Shown: piece after piece, positions 15,711-23,529 of the stretch
Numbering within the stretch: position 1 is the stretch's first letter
Layout: the number at the start of each line of letters is the position of its first letter
DNA from: Anaerolineae bacterium
GTDB lineage: Bacteria > Chloroflexota > Anaerolineae > DRVO01
Reading direction: 5' to 3'
DNA: 32,461 nucleotides
Assembly: GCA_012719195.1 (NCBI GenBank)
Contig: JAAYAV010000176.1
Coordinates: 1 to 32,461, forward strand
The notes under the pieces: generated by a model
What the model saw: only the letters and a program-made list of their open reading frames with translations
Database searches by the model: none
Told to the model about the DNA's origin: nothing
Translations under genes and position numbers: made by a program

Positions 15711-16883
15711 GTGACGGTACTGGCCGACGACCTGACGGGAGCGCTGGACACGGCCGTCCAGTTCGCCCGCGAGGACTCGCCGGTGACCGTTCTGTTGCGG
15801 CCGCACGAGGACGACGCCCGCGTGGTCGTGGCAGACACGGAGAGCCGCGGACTGAGCCCGGCAGCGGCCACCCGTTCCCTCCAGGGCTGGATCCCGCTTG
15901 CCCGGGGCCTGGTCTACAAGAAGATGGACTCCACTCTCCGCGGACCGTTCGCCGCCGAGGCGGAAGCGCTCGGCCGGGCGCTCGGGAAGCGAGGCGTCCT
16001 CGTAGCGCCGGCGTTCCCGCGGGCCGGGCGGACCGTGCGGCAGGGAGTGCTTCACGTGCACGGCATACCGGTTCACGAGACAGAAGCCGCCGCCGATCCT
16101 GGCTGCCCCATCACCGACAGCCGCGTGCGTGAGGCGGTGCGGCGGTACGTGCACAGCTGCTGTCACACCATCGGCCTCCCCACCGTTCGGGAGGGCGTGC
16201 AGGCGGTCACCTCAGCACTCGACGCGCTGAGCGGGTTCGCGGTCGCTGACGCCGAGACCGACGCTGACCTGGCCGTCCTCGCCAAAGCGCTAGTTGAGCG
16301 ATCCGACTGGCTGCCCTGCGGGTCCGCGGGACTAGCGGAGGCCCTGGCCGGCCGACTCGGCTTCGCCCGCTCGACTACTTCCATGGCGATTCCTCGACCG
16401 GCGGTGCTGGTGGTGGGCAGCGCTCATCCTGCCAGTCGCCGGCAGCTGGCCCGTGTCGCGGAGGCGCTCGACCTTGCGCCGGTTGTCGTGGGAGGCGAGC
16501 CCGAGGCAGAGCTTCTGGAGCGGGCCGACCGCAACTACCACCGCACGGGGGTTGCCCTGCTGGCACTGCCGGAGGGGCGCCTGGCGACCGCGGCGGCTGA
16601 GAGCGCGCGGACGGCATTGGCCCGCCTGGGGGCGGAACTGGTGGACAGGTGGCGGGCCGAGACCCTTTATGCCACCGGGGGAGAGACGCTGCTGGCGGTG
16701 CTGGAGGCGTTGGACGTGGCCGCTCTGCGGCCGCTCGCGGAGGTGGCTGCGGGCGTGGTGATCTCCGAGGCGCGGCCGGCCTCGGGCCGGGGACTGGCGG
16801 TCGTCAGCAAGGCCGGAGGTTTCGGCGACGACGACCTCCTGGTACGCTTGTTCGCCACCCTACCCGTGAACGGAACCGGTTAG
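15711..16883 (+). CDS. Four-carbon acid sugar kinase (DUF1537 family)
   Basis: This 390-aa kinase is expected to phosphorylate threonate or erythronate at O4. The N-terminal domain starts VLADDLTGALDTAVQFA, the family signature, followed by TESRGL and YKKMDSTLRGPF. The C-terminal nucleotide-binding domain has VLVVGSAHPASRRQ, ATGGETLLAVLEAL and SKAGGFGDDDLL. I chose GTG at 15711 because it gives the canonical MTVLADDLTG N-terminus. The ribosome site AAGGAAGG is somewhat far (13 nt), and a CTG at about 15684 after AGGAG is an alternative. The PdxA-type gene follows after 13 bp. Characterised DUF1537/PdxA2 pairs convert D-threonate or erythronate to dihydroxyacetone phosphate (established), which fixes the pathway type but not the stereoisomer. 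Confidence 0.88.
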   Translation: MTVLADDLTGALDTAVQFAREDSPVTVLLRPHEDDARVVVADTESRGLSPAAATRSLQGWIPLARGLVYKKMDSTLRGPFAAEAEALGRALGKRGVLVAPAFPRAGRTVRQGVLHVHGIPVHETEAAADPGCPITDSRVREAVRRYVHSCCHTIGLPTVREGVQAVTSALDALSGFAVADAETDADLAVLAKALVERSDWLPCGSAGLAEALAGRLGFARSTTSMAIPRPAVLVVGSAHPASRRQLARVAEALDLAPVVVGGEPEAELLERADRNYHRTGVALLALPEGRLATAAAESARTALARLGAELVDRWRAETLYATGGETLLAVLEALDVAALRPLAEVAAGVVISEARPASGRGLAVVSKAGGFGDDDLLVRLFATLPVNGTG

Positions 16884-16896
16884 GAGAGGAGAGGCG

Positions 16897-17925
16897 ATGG
16901 TGCGACCAACGCTGTTTGTCACCGCGGGAGACCCAGCCGGAGTGGGGCCCGAGGTGGTCTGCAAGGCACTGCAACGGCTGAGAGACCAGGCACCGGCGCG
17001 ACTGGTGACGGTGGGGACGCGCGCCGTTATGGAGCGCGCGGCCCGATGGACGGCGACGACCATCGACTGGCGCGACTACGACCCCGCCGCCGACCCGGTC
17101 TGTGGCGGCATGGGCGACGCTGAGCTGCTGGACGTCCCTGTGCCGGGCGTCGAGTCGAGGCCGCCAGGTCAGCTCGACGTCCTCTGTGGCGAGGCGGCCT
17201 ATCGCTACATCGAGGCAGCGGTCGACCGCTGCCGCAGGGGTGAGGGGGCCGGCGTGGTCACCGCGCCCATCAACAAGGCGGCGGTGAATGCGGCCGGCTA
17301 CCCCTTCGCCGGGCACACCGAGATACTGGCGCACCTGCTGGGCGCGCAGGGGGTAGCCATGCTCCTCGCGACGCCGCGGCTTCGGGTGGCGCACGTCAGC
17401 ACGCATTGTTCCCTGGCAACGGCGATCGAGCGGGTGCGGCCCGAGCGCATCGTCCGTGTGGCCCGACTGCTGGCCGAAGCCCTGCGCCGGCTCGGCGTGG
17501 ACGAGCCCCACATCGCAGTGGCCGGCCTCAACCCACACGCCGGCGAGGGCGGCCTCTTCGGCGTAGACGAGCAGCAGTTCATCGTGCCGGCAGTGGAGGC
17601 CTTGAGGGCGGAGGGGCTGGCAGTGTCCGGCCCGGAGCCGCCCGACACTGTCTTTCGGCGTGCCTACGGGGGGCAGTTCGATGGAGTGGTGGCCATGTAC
17701 CATGATCAGGGCCACATCGCCGTCAAGATGCTCGGTTTCAGCGAGGGGGTGAACGTGACGCTGGGGCTTCCCATCGTGCGAACCTCGGTTGACCACGGCA
17801 CGGCCTTCGATATTGCCGGCAGCGGGCGAGCGGACGAGGGCAGCCTCTTGGCGGCCATAGATATGGCGGCGCGCTTGGTGCGGCCGCATACAGGACAAGA
17901 ACGCAGTAGCGAGGAGAGTCGCTAG
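16897..17925 (+). CDS. pdxA2: PdxA-family 4-phosphotetronate dehydrogenase (PdxA2-like)
   Basis: This NAD-dependent 4-hydroxythreonine-4-phosphate dehydrogenase family member (342 aa) begins with TLFVTAGDPAGVGPEVV. The metal-binding histidines are visible in GHTEILAHLLG, VSTHCSLATAI and AMYHDQGHIAVKMLGF, with the RTSVDHGTAFDIAG segment near the end. A pyridoxal-synthesis PdxA cannot be ruled out by sequence alone. Sitting 13 bp behind a DUF1537 kinase, it most likely oxidises and decarboxylates the phosphorylated four-carbon acid to dihydroxyacetone phosphate. A purine-rich GGAGAGGAGAGG precedes the ATG. The stop TAG directly abuts the ATG of the next gene, indicating one operon. Confidence 0.88.
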   Translation: MVRPTLFVTAGDPAGVGPEVVCKALQRLRDQAPARLVTVGTRAVMERAARWTATTIDWRDYDPAADPVCGGMGDAELLDVPVPGVESRPPGQLDVLCGEAAYRYIEAAVDRCRRGEGAGVVTAPINKAAVNAAGYPFAGHTEILAHLLGAQGVAMLLATPRLRVAHVSTHCSLATAIERVRPERIVRVARLLAEALRRLGVDEPHIAVAGLNPHAGEGGLFGVDEQQFIVPAVEALRAEGLAVSGPEPPDTVFRRAYGGQFDGVVAMYHDQGHIAVKMLGFSEGVNVTLGLPIVRTSVDHGTAFDIAGSGRADEGSLLAAIDMAARLVRPHTGQERSSEESR

Positions 17926-19059
17926 ATGGTAGGGCAGGTGCCTTGGAGGAACGACCTGGCCGGATGGCTCGAGCGGTTCTGGGACGAGAACTCGAAGTGC
18001 TGGGAGCCATTCAGCACCGACAAGCCCCGCGTACCCGTCTCGGTGGGTCTGAACGAGGACTGGGTGAAGTTCGAGGCGGGCGTCACCGACCACCGGCGTT
18101 TCCACACCGACTTCGAGTACCAGCAGGCCATGCGGGCCCGGGCGGCCGAGGTGGCTAAGCGGGAGCTGGGTGTGACTCTGGGGCCGGCCATCAACCTGGG
18201 TTCGGTGACGAACACCTCCATCTACGGGGGTGAGGTGGTCTACCCCGACAACGCCGGTCCCTGGCTCTTGGAGAGTATTGAGGACCCGGTCCACGATGTG
18301 CCCGCGCTCATCCGGCGCCTGGGCAGGCAGGACATCCTCAAGGCGGGCGTCAACCCCATCGTCCTGGAGTGGCGACAGCGCATTCTGGAGGAGTACGGGG
18401 TCGACATAAAGCTGGGGACGGGCTGCCACGGCTTGGCCACCCTGGGGTCCATCATCTGTGGCACCACCAACTTCATCTACTGGCTATACGACTATCCCGA
18501 CCAGATGGATGCCCTGATGCAGCTCTTCTACGAGACCAACCTGGAGTATATGGTCCGCCTCCGTGAGGTGACCGGGGCTTCCATGGAGGGCATGGGTATG
18601 GGCAACGACAACGTGGCCTTCCTTACTCCCACCCTCTACCGCAAGTTCTGCTTGGAGCGTGAGCGTGCCTGGTACGACCACTTCAGCTCGCCCGGCGACG
18701 GTCGACGCAACTTCCACAGCGACAGCGAGAACTCCCACATGCTGGACGTGCTGGCCGAACTCGATCTGAGCCACGTCAATCTGGGTCCGACGGTGGATCC
18801 GCAGTTGATTCGCGCCAAGATGCCCAAGGCGGTCATTCAGGGCCAGGTACCGCCTTTCCTGCTGCGCGAGGGTACGCCGGAGCAGGTCCTGGCGCGCTGC
18901 CGCGAAGACATCAACAAGGTAGCCGGAGAAGGCGGCCTAGTGCTGGACTCGGCAGGCAGCATCAACGACGGCACCCCGCACGAAAACGTGCGCGCCATGA
19001 TGCTGGCAGCCGAGCTCTACGGTCGCTACAAGGACGGCAAGCACGTGGTTGTGGAGTAG
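17926..19059 (+). CDS. URO-D superfamily protein in the tetronate operon
   Basis: This 377-aa protein belongs to the URO-D/methyltransferase superfamily, but to a different branch from the gene at 4558-5625. Seen features are GTGCHGLATLGSIICG, the YPDQMDALMQLFYETN helix, FHSDSENSHMLDVLAELD in place of the HxC zinc motif of MtaA, and a C-terminal LDSAGSINDGTPHENVRAM. The HemE Arg motif is absent. Its ATG immediately follows the pdxA2 stop, so it is co-translated with the tetronate genes. A role in processing a related acid or methylated sugar is inference. The enzyme activity is unknown. Confidence 0.8.
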   Translation: MVGQVPWRNDLAGWLERFWDENSKCWEPFSTDKPRVPVSVGLNEDWVKFEAGVTDHRRFHTDFEYQQAMRARAAEVAKRELGVTLGPAINLGSVTNTSIYGGEVVYPDNAGPWLLESIEDPVHDVPALIRRLGRQDILKAGVNPIVLEWRQRILEEYGVDIKLGTGCHGLATLGSIICGTTNFIYWLYDYPDQMDALMQLFYETNLEYMVRLREVTGASMEGMGMGNDNVAFLTPTLYRKFCLERERAWYDHFSSPGDGRRNFHSDSENSHMLDVLAELDLSHVNLGPTVDPQLIRAKMPKAVIQGQVPPFLLREGTPEQVLARCREDINKVAGEGGLVLDSAGSINDGTPHENVRAMMLAAELYGRYKDGKHVVVE

Positions 19060-19196
19060 GTGCGGGGGGCCTCCAGCAGAGCTCGCTGCCCCTTGAGGGG
19101 CCCGTCTGCCTTGAAGGAGGGGTCGGTCCGGGCCGCCATCGATGACGCTGATGGCGGGGAGTTGGCCCCTCGATCGCCATTTCCGCGCTGGCGCGC
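19060..19196. other. Intergenic region with small hairpins before the hydrogenase promoter
   Basis: No gene is supported. It holds GCCCC-TTGA-GGGGC (19088-19101) and CCGCCATC (19133-19140) pairing with GATGGCGG (19150-19157). Either hairpin could end the tetronate operon transcript, although neither has a T-run. Confidence 0.4.
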
Positions 19197-19224
19197 TTTG
19201 CAGCCGAGTCGATATGACTATAAT
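19197..19224 (+). promoter_or_regulatory. Putative promoter of the hydrogenase operon
   Basis: A perfect -10 TATAAT (19219-19224) has TTTGCA (19197-19202, 4 of 6) 16 bp upstream. The predicted start near 19231 leaves a leader of about 40 nt. The surrounding 60 bp are AT-richer than the rest of the window. Confidence 0.6.
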
Positions 19225-19272
19225 GACACACTGTTGTTAGCGCCCTTACGAGAAAAGGGGGGGTTACCACCT

Positions 19273-20535
19273 ATGGAGGGCAAACAGAGGATACCGGACG
19301 CACTTCAGTCTCACGCAGTATCCCGCCGCGATTTTCTCCGCTTCTGCACCGCAATGTCCGCCGCGCTGGCACTTCCCGCCGAAAGCGAACAGCTGATCGT
19401 CCACGCCCTGGAGAGCGCCGATCGGCTGCCCGTTATCTGGCTGCACGCCCAGGAGTGCACCGGCGACAGCGAGAGCCTGCTGCGCTCCGGTGACCCGGAC
19501 ATCACCGACATCCTCCTGGACGTCGTGTCTCTGGAGTACCACGACACCGTCATGGTTGACTCCGGACTACACGCCGAAGAGAAGATGCACGCGGCGATGG
19601 AGCGGTATGGCGGCGGCTATGTGTTGGTGGTGGAGGGCTCAATCCCCACCGGGGAGAACGCGCACTACTGCATCGTCGGTGGGCGGACCATGGAGCAGAT
19701 TCTGCTGGAGGCGGCCGAGGGCGCGGCTGCCATCGTCTGCGTTGGAGCCTGCGCCGCCTGGGGCGGATGGCCGTCCTCTCGGCCCAACCCCACCGGCGCC
19801 AAGGGCGTATCCAGCATCGTCCAGGGCAAGCCCATCATCAACCTGACCGGGTGTCCTCACAACGGTCAGGTCTTCGCCGCCACCATAGTGCACTACCTCA
19901 CCTTCGGCCGCTTGCCCGACACCGACTCCGTCGGCCGGCCGCTCTTCGCGCATGGCAAGCGCATCCACGACAACTGTGAGCGACGGGCTCACTTCGACGC
20001 TGGGCAGTTCGTGGAGCACTGGGGCGACGAGGGCCACCGCCTCGGCTGGTGCCTGTACAAGATGGGCTGCAAGGGGCCGCAGGCGTACTACAACTGCCCC
20101 ACCATCCGCTGGAACGACGGAACCAGCTGGCCGGTCATGGCCGGTCACGGCTGCATCGCCTGTGCCTCGGTCAACTTCTGGGATGACATGACTCCCTTCT
20201 ACAAGCGTCTGCCCGACGTCAACGTCATTGGGGTGGAGGACACCATCGACCGGCTGGGTGTCGGTGCGATGGCACTCACCCTGGGCGCGATCGCGCTGCA
20301 CGCCGTGGGCACTTCGTTCTGGAAGCGTAGGCGCTCGGTGTCGGAAGCCGCCGCCTCGGACAGCCACCAGGCCGCGGATATGCTTCCACCGGCCTATCCA
20401 AACGACGTGAACGCGGTGCCTCCAGTCCAGTCGGAGCCGGATGCCGGAAACACGGCCTTCTCGGATGTTGTCGACGAGGAAGGCCCGAGCCAGACCGCCG
20501 CTGACGACAGCCCCCGTGGGGAACAGGAGAGCTGA
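19273..20535 (+). CDS. hyaA: [NiFe] hydrogenase small subunit, Hya-like, with Cys-to-Asp in the proximal cluster motif
   Basis: Electron-transfer subunit (420 aa) of a group 1 uptake hydrogenase. The Tat signal SRRDFLRFC is at residues 17-25. The proximal cluster motif reads ECTGDSES: Cys62 is present but the second ligand is Asp65. The other proximal ligands are Cys160 (GACAAWGG) and Cys194 (TGCPHN). The two extra Cys of O2-tolerant Hyd-1 enzymes are Gly64 and Gly165. Distal ligands are His232, Cys235, Cys260 and Cys266; medial [3Fe-4S] ligands are Cys275, Cys294 and Cys297. A C-terminal membrane anchor lies at about 330-350, followed by an unusually long acidic, Pro-rich tail of about 70 residues. 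The ATG follows the promoter and gives a normal Tat leader. The stop shares one base with the large-subunit ATG. Confidence 0.95.
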   Translation: MEGKQRIPDALQSHAVSRRDFLRFCTAMSAALALPAESEQLIVHALESADRLPVIWLHAQECTGDSESLLRSGDPDITDILLDVVSLEYHDTVMVDSGLHAEEKMHAAMERYGGGYVLVVEGSIPTGENAHYCIVGGRTMEQILLEAAEGAAAIVCVGACAAWGGWPSSRPNPTGAKGVSSIVQGKPIINLTGCPHNGQVFAATIVHYLTFGRLPDTDSVGRPLFAHGKRIHDNCERRAHFDAGQFVEHWGDEGHRLGWCLYKMGCKGPQAYYNCPTIRWNDGTSWPVMAGHGCIACASVNFWDDMTPFYKRLPDVNVIGVEDTIDRLGVGAMALTLGAIALHAVGTSFWKRRRSVSEAAASDSHQAADMLPPAYPNDVNAVPPVQSEPDAGNTAFSDVVDEEGPSQTAADDSPRGEQES

Positions 20536-22247
20536 TGGCCGAGCGTTTGGTACTAGACCCGGTAACCAGGATCGAGGGACATCTGCGCATAGAGGCTTCG
20601 GTTGGAGACGGTCAGGTGACCGAGGCTTGGGCTTCAGGTACCATGTTCCGGGGGATGGAGTTGGTGCTGCAGGGCAGGGACCCGCGTGACGCCTGGCTTT
20701 TCACACAGCGCATCTGCGGCGTCTGCACAACCGTCCACGCGCTGGCATCGGTACGGGCGGTGGAAGACGCCTTGGGCATCACCATCCCGCCCAATGCTCG
20801 GCTGATTCGCCACCTCATCGCCGCCGCTCAGAACGTCCATGACCACGTGATCCACTTCTACATCCTGCATGCCCTGGATTGGGTGGACGTGTCCAGCGCC
20901 CTCGCGGCCGATCCGGAGGCCACGGCTGCCCTTTCGCGCTCCATTACCGACTGGGACCGCTCCGGCGTGGAGCACTTCGCGGCGGTGCAGCAGCGAGTAC
21001 AGAAACTGGTAGACAGCGGACAGCCCGGCTTCCTGGGCAGCGCCTACTGGGGCCACCCTGCGTATCGGCTGCCGCCGGAGGCCAACCTCCTGGCGGTCTC
21101 GCACTACCTGGACGCCTTGGAGTTTCAGCGTCGCTACATTCGCCTGCACGCGATCCTCGGAGCTAAGAACCCCCACATCCAGACGCTGCTTGTCGGCGGT
21201 GTGGCGCATCCGGTGGACCCCAACAGCCAGAATGCCCTCAACGCCGACGAGCTCGGGTTCATCGCCTCCCTGGCTGAGGACGGTCTGGACTTCGTTCGCC
21301 GCGTCTACATCCCTGATCTGCTGCTAGTTGCTCCGTTCTACAAGGAGTGGGCCGGCATCGGCGCGGGGGTGGGGAACTACCTGAGCTATGGCGACTTCGC
21401 TCTCGAGGACTTTGTCGGATCCGACTCGGTCTTCCTGCCGGCGGGCCGGATCGTCAATCGGGACCTGTCCCAGGTCCTCCCGGTGGACATGGGGCAGGTG
21501 AGCGAGTACGTCACGCGCTCCTGGTACGACTACGCCGAGGGTGATGCCGCCGCGGTGCACCCTTCGGTGGGAGAGACGCGCCCGCACTACACCGGCCCCG
21601 AGGCTCCCTACAGCTACCTGAACGTGGACGAGAAGTACTCGTGGATCAAAGCGCCGCGGTATGAAGACGTCCCCTACGAAGTCGGCCCCTTGGCCCGCAT
21701 GTTGGTCGCCTACGCTTCCGGCCACCAGCGGGTGCGAGAACTCGTCGACCTGGTGCTAAGTACGCTGGAGGTGGGCCCGGAGGCCCTGTTCTCCACCCTG
21801 GGCCGCACGGCAGCGCGCGGCATCGAGGCGCTCCTGATGGCGGAGAAGATGGGCGACTGGGTCAATGAGCTGGCGGCAAACGTGGGGGCGGGTGACCTGC
21901 GAATCCACGCGGGCAGCCAGTGGGACCCCTCGACCTGGCCCAAGGAGGCGGTGGGCTTCGGCAGTCACGAGGCGCCGCGCGGCGCCCTCGGACACTGGGT
22001 GCGCATCGCCGACGGCAAGATCGCCAACTACCAGTGCGTGGTTCCCACCACCTGGAACGCCTCTCCCCGAGACGCTCAGGGCCAGCCCGGGCCATACGAG
22101 CTGTCGCTAGTCGGTACTCCCTTGGCCGACCCGGAGAGACCCCTGGAGATCCTGCGCACCATTCACTCCTTCGACCCCTGCCTCGCCTGCGCCGTCCACC
22201 TCCTGGACGCGACGGGCAAGGTAGTGGCGAAGGTGACGACGCAGTAG
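20535..22247 (+). CDS. hyaB: [NiFe] hydrogenase large subunit
   Basis: Catalytic subunit (570 aa) that oxidises H2 at the Ni-Fe(CN)2CO site. The N-terminus LDPVTRIEGHLRIE is typical. The L1 motif RICGVCTTVH has Ni ligands Cys61 and Cys64, and the C-terminal motif SFDPCLACAVH has Cys549 and Cys552. The 15 residues after His555 are the peptide expected to be removed by the maturation protease encoded two genes later. The subunit has no signal peptide and would be exported with the small subunit. Sequence around RICGVC and ASVRAVED is close to E. coli HyaB. The start overlaps the small-subunit stop as TGATG. Confidence 0.96.
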   Translation: MAERLVLDPVTRIEGHLRIEASVGDGQVTEAWASGTMFRGMELVLQGRDPRDAWLFTQRICGVCTTVHALASVRAVEDALGITIPPNARLIRHLIAAAQNVHDHVIHFYILHALDWVDVSSALAADPEATAALSRSITDWDRSGVEHFAAVQQRVQKLVDSGQPGFLGSAYWGHPAYRLPPEANLLAVSHYLDALEFQRRYIRLHAILGAKNPHIQTLLVGGVAHPVDPNSQNALNADELGFIASLAEDGLDFVRRVYIPDLLLVAPFYKEWAGIGAGVGNYLSYGDFALEDFVGSDSVFLPAGRIVNRDLSQVLPVDMGQVSEYVTRSWYDYAEGDAAAVHPSVGETRPHYTGPEAPYSYLNVDEKYSWIKAPRYEDVPYEVGPLARMLVAYASGHQRVRELVDLVLSTLEVGPEALFSTLGRTAARGIEALLMAEKMGDWVNELAANVGAGDLRIHAGSQWDPSTWPKEAVGFGSHEAPRGALGHWVRIADGKIANYQCVVPTTWNASPRDAQGQPGPYELSLVGTPLADPERPLEILRTIHSFDPCLACAVHLLDATGKVVAKVTTQ

Positions 22248-22267
22248 AGCGGGCCTAGGAGAGAGTC

Positions 22268-22987
22268 ATGTCAACCCAGGAGAAGCAGCTCTACCGGCGC
22301 CACTACGTGTGGGAGTGGCCGGTGCGGGTGTGGCACTGGTCCCACTTCGTGGCCATGGTGCTGCTGTGCGTCACCGGCTACTTCATCGGCAACCCGTTCA
22401 TGGTGCCCAGCGCCAACCCGTTCGACCCGGCACTGACCAGCCAAGCGCTCGGCGTGATGGCGGCCAACCGACTGGTGCATTTCGTCTCCGCCATTGTGCT
22501 CTCGATGTGCGTACTGCTGCGGCTCTACTGGTTCGTGGCCGGCAACCGCTACAGCCGCTTCAGCACCTGGTTCCCGTTCCTCGGCCGCGCCCAGGCGATC
22601 AACTCGCTCCAGCTGATCCGGCAGCAGCTACGGTACTACCTCTTCCTGCGGCGCGACCCGCCGCATGGCGCCGGCCACAACCCCATGGCGGCCATAGCCT
22701 ACGGACTGATGCTGCTGGCGCTGATAGTCGAGACGGTCACCGGCTGGGCGCTGTACGGGCTCAGCTCGCCCACCGGCGTGTTTTGGAAGCTGGGCGGATG
22801 GTTGTTCAGCATCCTGTCGAATCAGACCGTTCGTAGTGTGCACCATGTCACCATGTACGCCTTGGCGATATTCTTCTTCGTGCACCTCTACCTGGCCATT
22901 CGCGACGACAACCTGAGCGAGCTGGGCACCATGAGTAGCATGTTCAGCGGGCACAAGTTCTGGCCCGCCGACGACGGCGACGATTGA
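22268..22987 (+). CDS. hyaC: Ni/Fe-hydrogenase b-type cytochrome subunit
   Basis: Integral membrane dihaem cytochrome b (239 aa) passing electrons from the hydrogenase to the quinone pool. It has four hydrophobic segments, at about 25-42, 68-92, 141-163 and 195-212. Candidate haem histidines are His23/His26 (VWHWSH), His71, His192/193 (VHHVTMY) and His206. The 20-bp gap after the large subunit contains CTAGGAGAG as ribosome site. The stop overlaps the next start as TTGA. The partner gene shows this hydrogenase is membrane-bound and respiratory. Confidence 0.94.
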   Translation: MSTQEKQLYRRHYVWEWPVRVWHWSHFVAMVLLCVTGYFIGNPFMVPSANPFDPALTSQALGVMAANRLVHFVSAIVLSMCVLLRLYWFVAGNRYSRFSTWFPFLGRAQAINSLQLIRQQLRYYLFLRRDPPHGAGHNPMAAIAYGLMLLALIVETVTGWALYGLSSPTGVFWKLGGWLFSILSNQTVRSVHHVTMYALAIFFFVHLYLAIRDDNLSELGTMSSMFSGHKFWPADDGDD

Positions 22988-23529
22988 CCGGGGCCGGGGA
23001 CACTCTCGTACTCGGGATCGGCAACGTGCTCCTGGCCGACGAGGGGGTCGGCGTCCACGTGGCGACACTGCTCGAGGGCCGGCTGGCGGGCGTACCGGGG
23101 CTGTCGGTGCTGGACGGTGGCACCCTGGGGCTGGAACTGCTGGGGCCCATCGAGGACGCCCAGCAGCTGATCGTTGTAGACTGCATGAGGGCAGGCCGGG
23201 CCGCCGGGTCGGTTACGGTGCTCCGCGACCGCGAGGCCACCGAGTGGACCACCGGCCGGGTAACGGCGCACGACCTCGGTCTGCCCAGCGTCTTCGCTCT
23301 GGCACAGCTACGCGGTTGGCAGCCCCGGCGCGTGGCAGTGGTGGGGGTGGAGCCGGATCGCCTCGAGCCGAGCCTGTCGCTGAGTCCGCCGGTGGAGCGC
23401 GGGGCTCTAGAGGCGGCGGAGCAAGTGATGGACCTGCTTCGCCAGTGGGAGGTGCTCTCGCCGAAACCGGCCGATAGGCTCAGGAATGGGCCGGCAACAC
23501 CAGCTGCGCCACCCCTTGGCGACCGCTGA
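22984..23529 (+). CDS. hyaD: Hydrogenase maturation protease (HyaD/HybD family)
   Basis: This 181-aa endopeptidase cleaves the C-terminal tail of the large subunit after Ni insertion. The N-terminus VLGIGNVLLADEGVG is the family signature. The Ni-sensing residues of HybD (Glu16, Asp62, His93) correspond to Glu20, Asp66 (VVDC) and His96 (AHDLGLP). The start is TTG at 22984, overlapping the cytochrome stop by 4 bp; no ATG or GTG in this frame keeps the motif. The last 50 bp overlap the convergent DUF89 gene. No hypA-F genes are in the window, so the remaining maturation factors must be elsewhere. Confidence 0.92.
   Translation: MTGAGDTLVLGIGNVLLADEGVGVHVATLLEGRLAGVPGLSVLDGGTLGLELLGPIEDAQQLIVVDCMRAGRAAGSVTVLRDREATEWTTGRVTAHDLGLPSVFALAQLRGWQPRRVAVVGVEPDRLEPSLSLSPPVERGALEAAEQVMDLLRQWEVLSPKPADRLRNGPATPAAPPLGDR

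Noticed and set aside
16804-18429. Leftward 541-codon open frame antisense to pdxA2 and the URO-D-like gene
   Set aside because: Composition is that of a shadow frame, and the rightward genes have strong family motifs and coupled starts.
19060-19272. N-terminal extension of the hydrogenase small subunit in the same frame
   Set aside because: It would place about 70 residues before the Tat leader and would run through the TATAAT promoter; the ATG at 19273 gives a normal signal.
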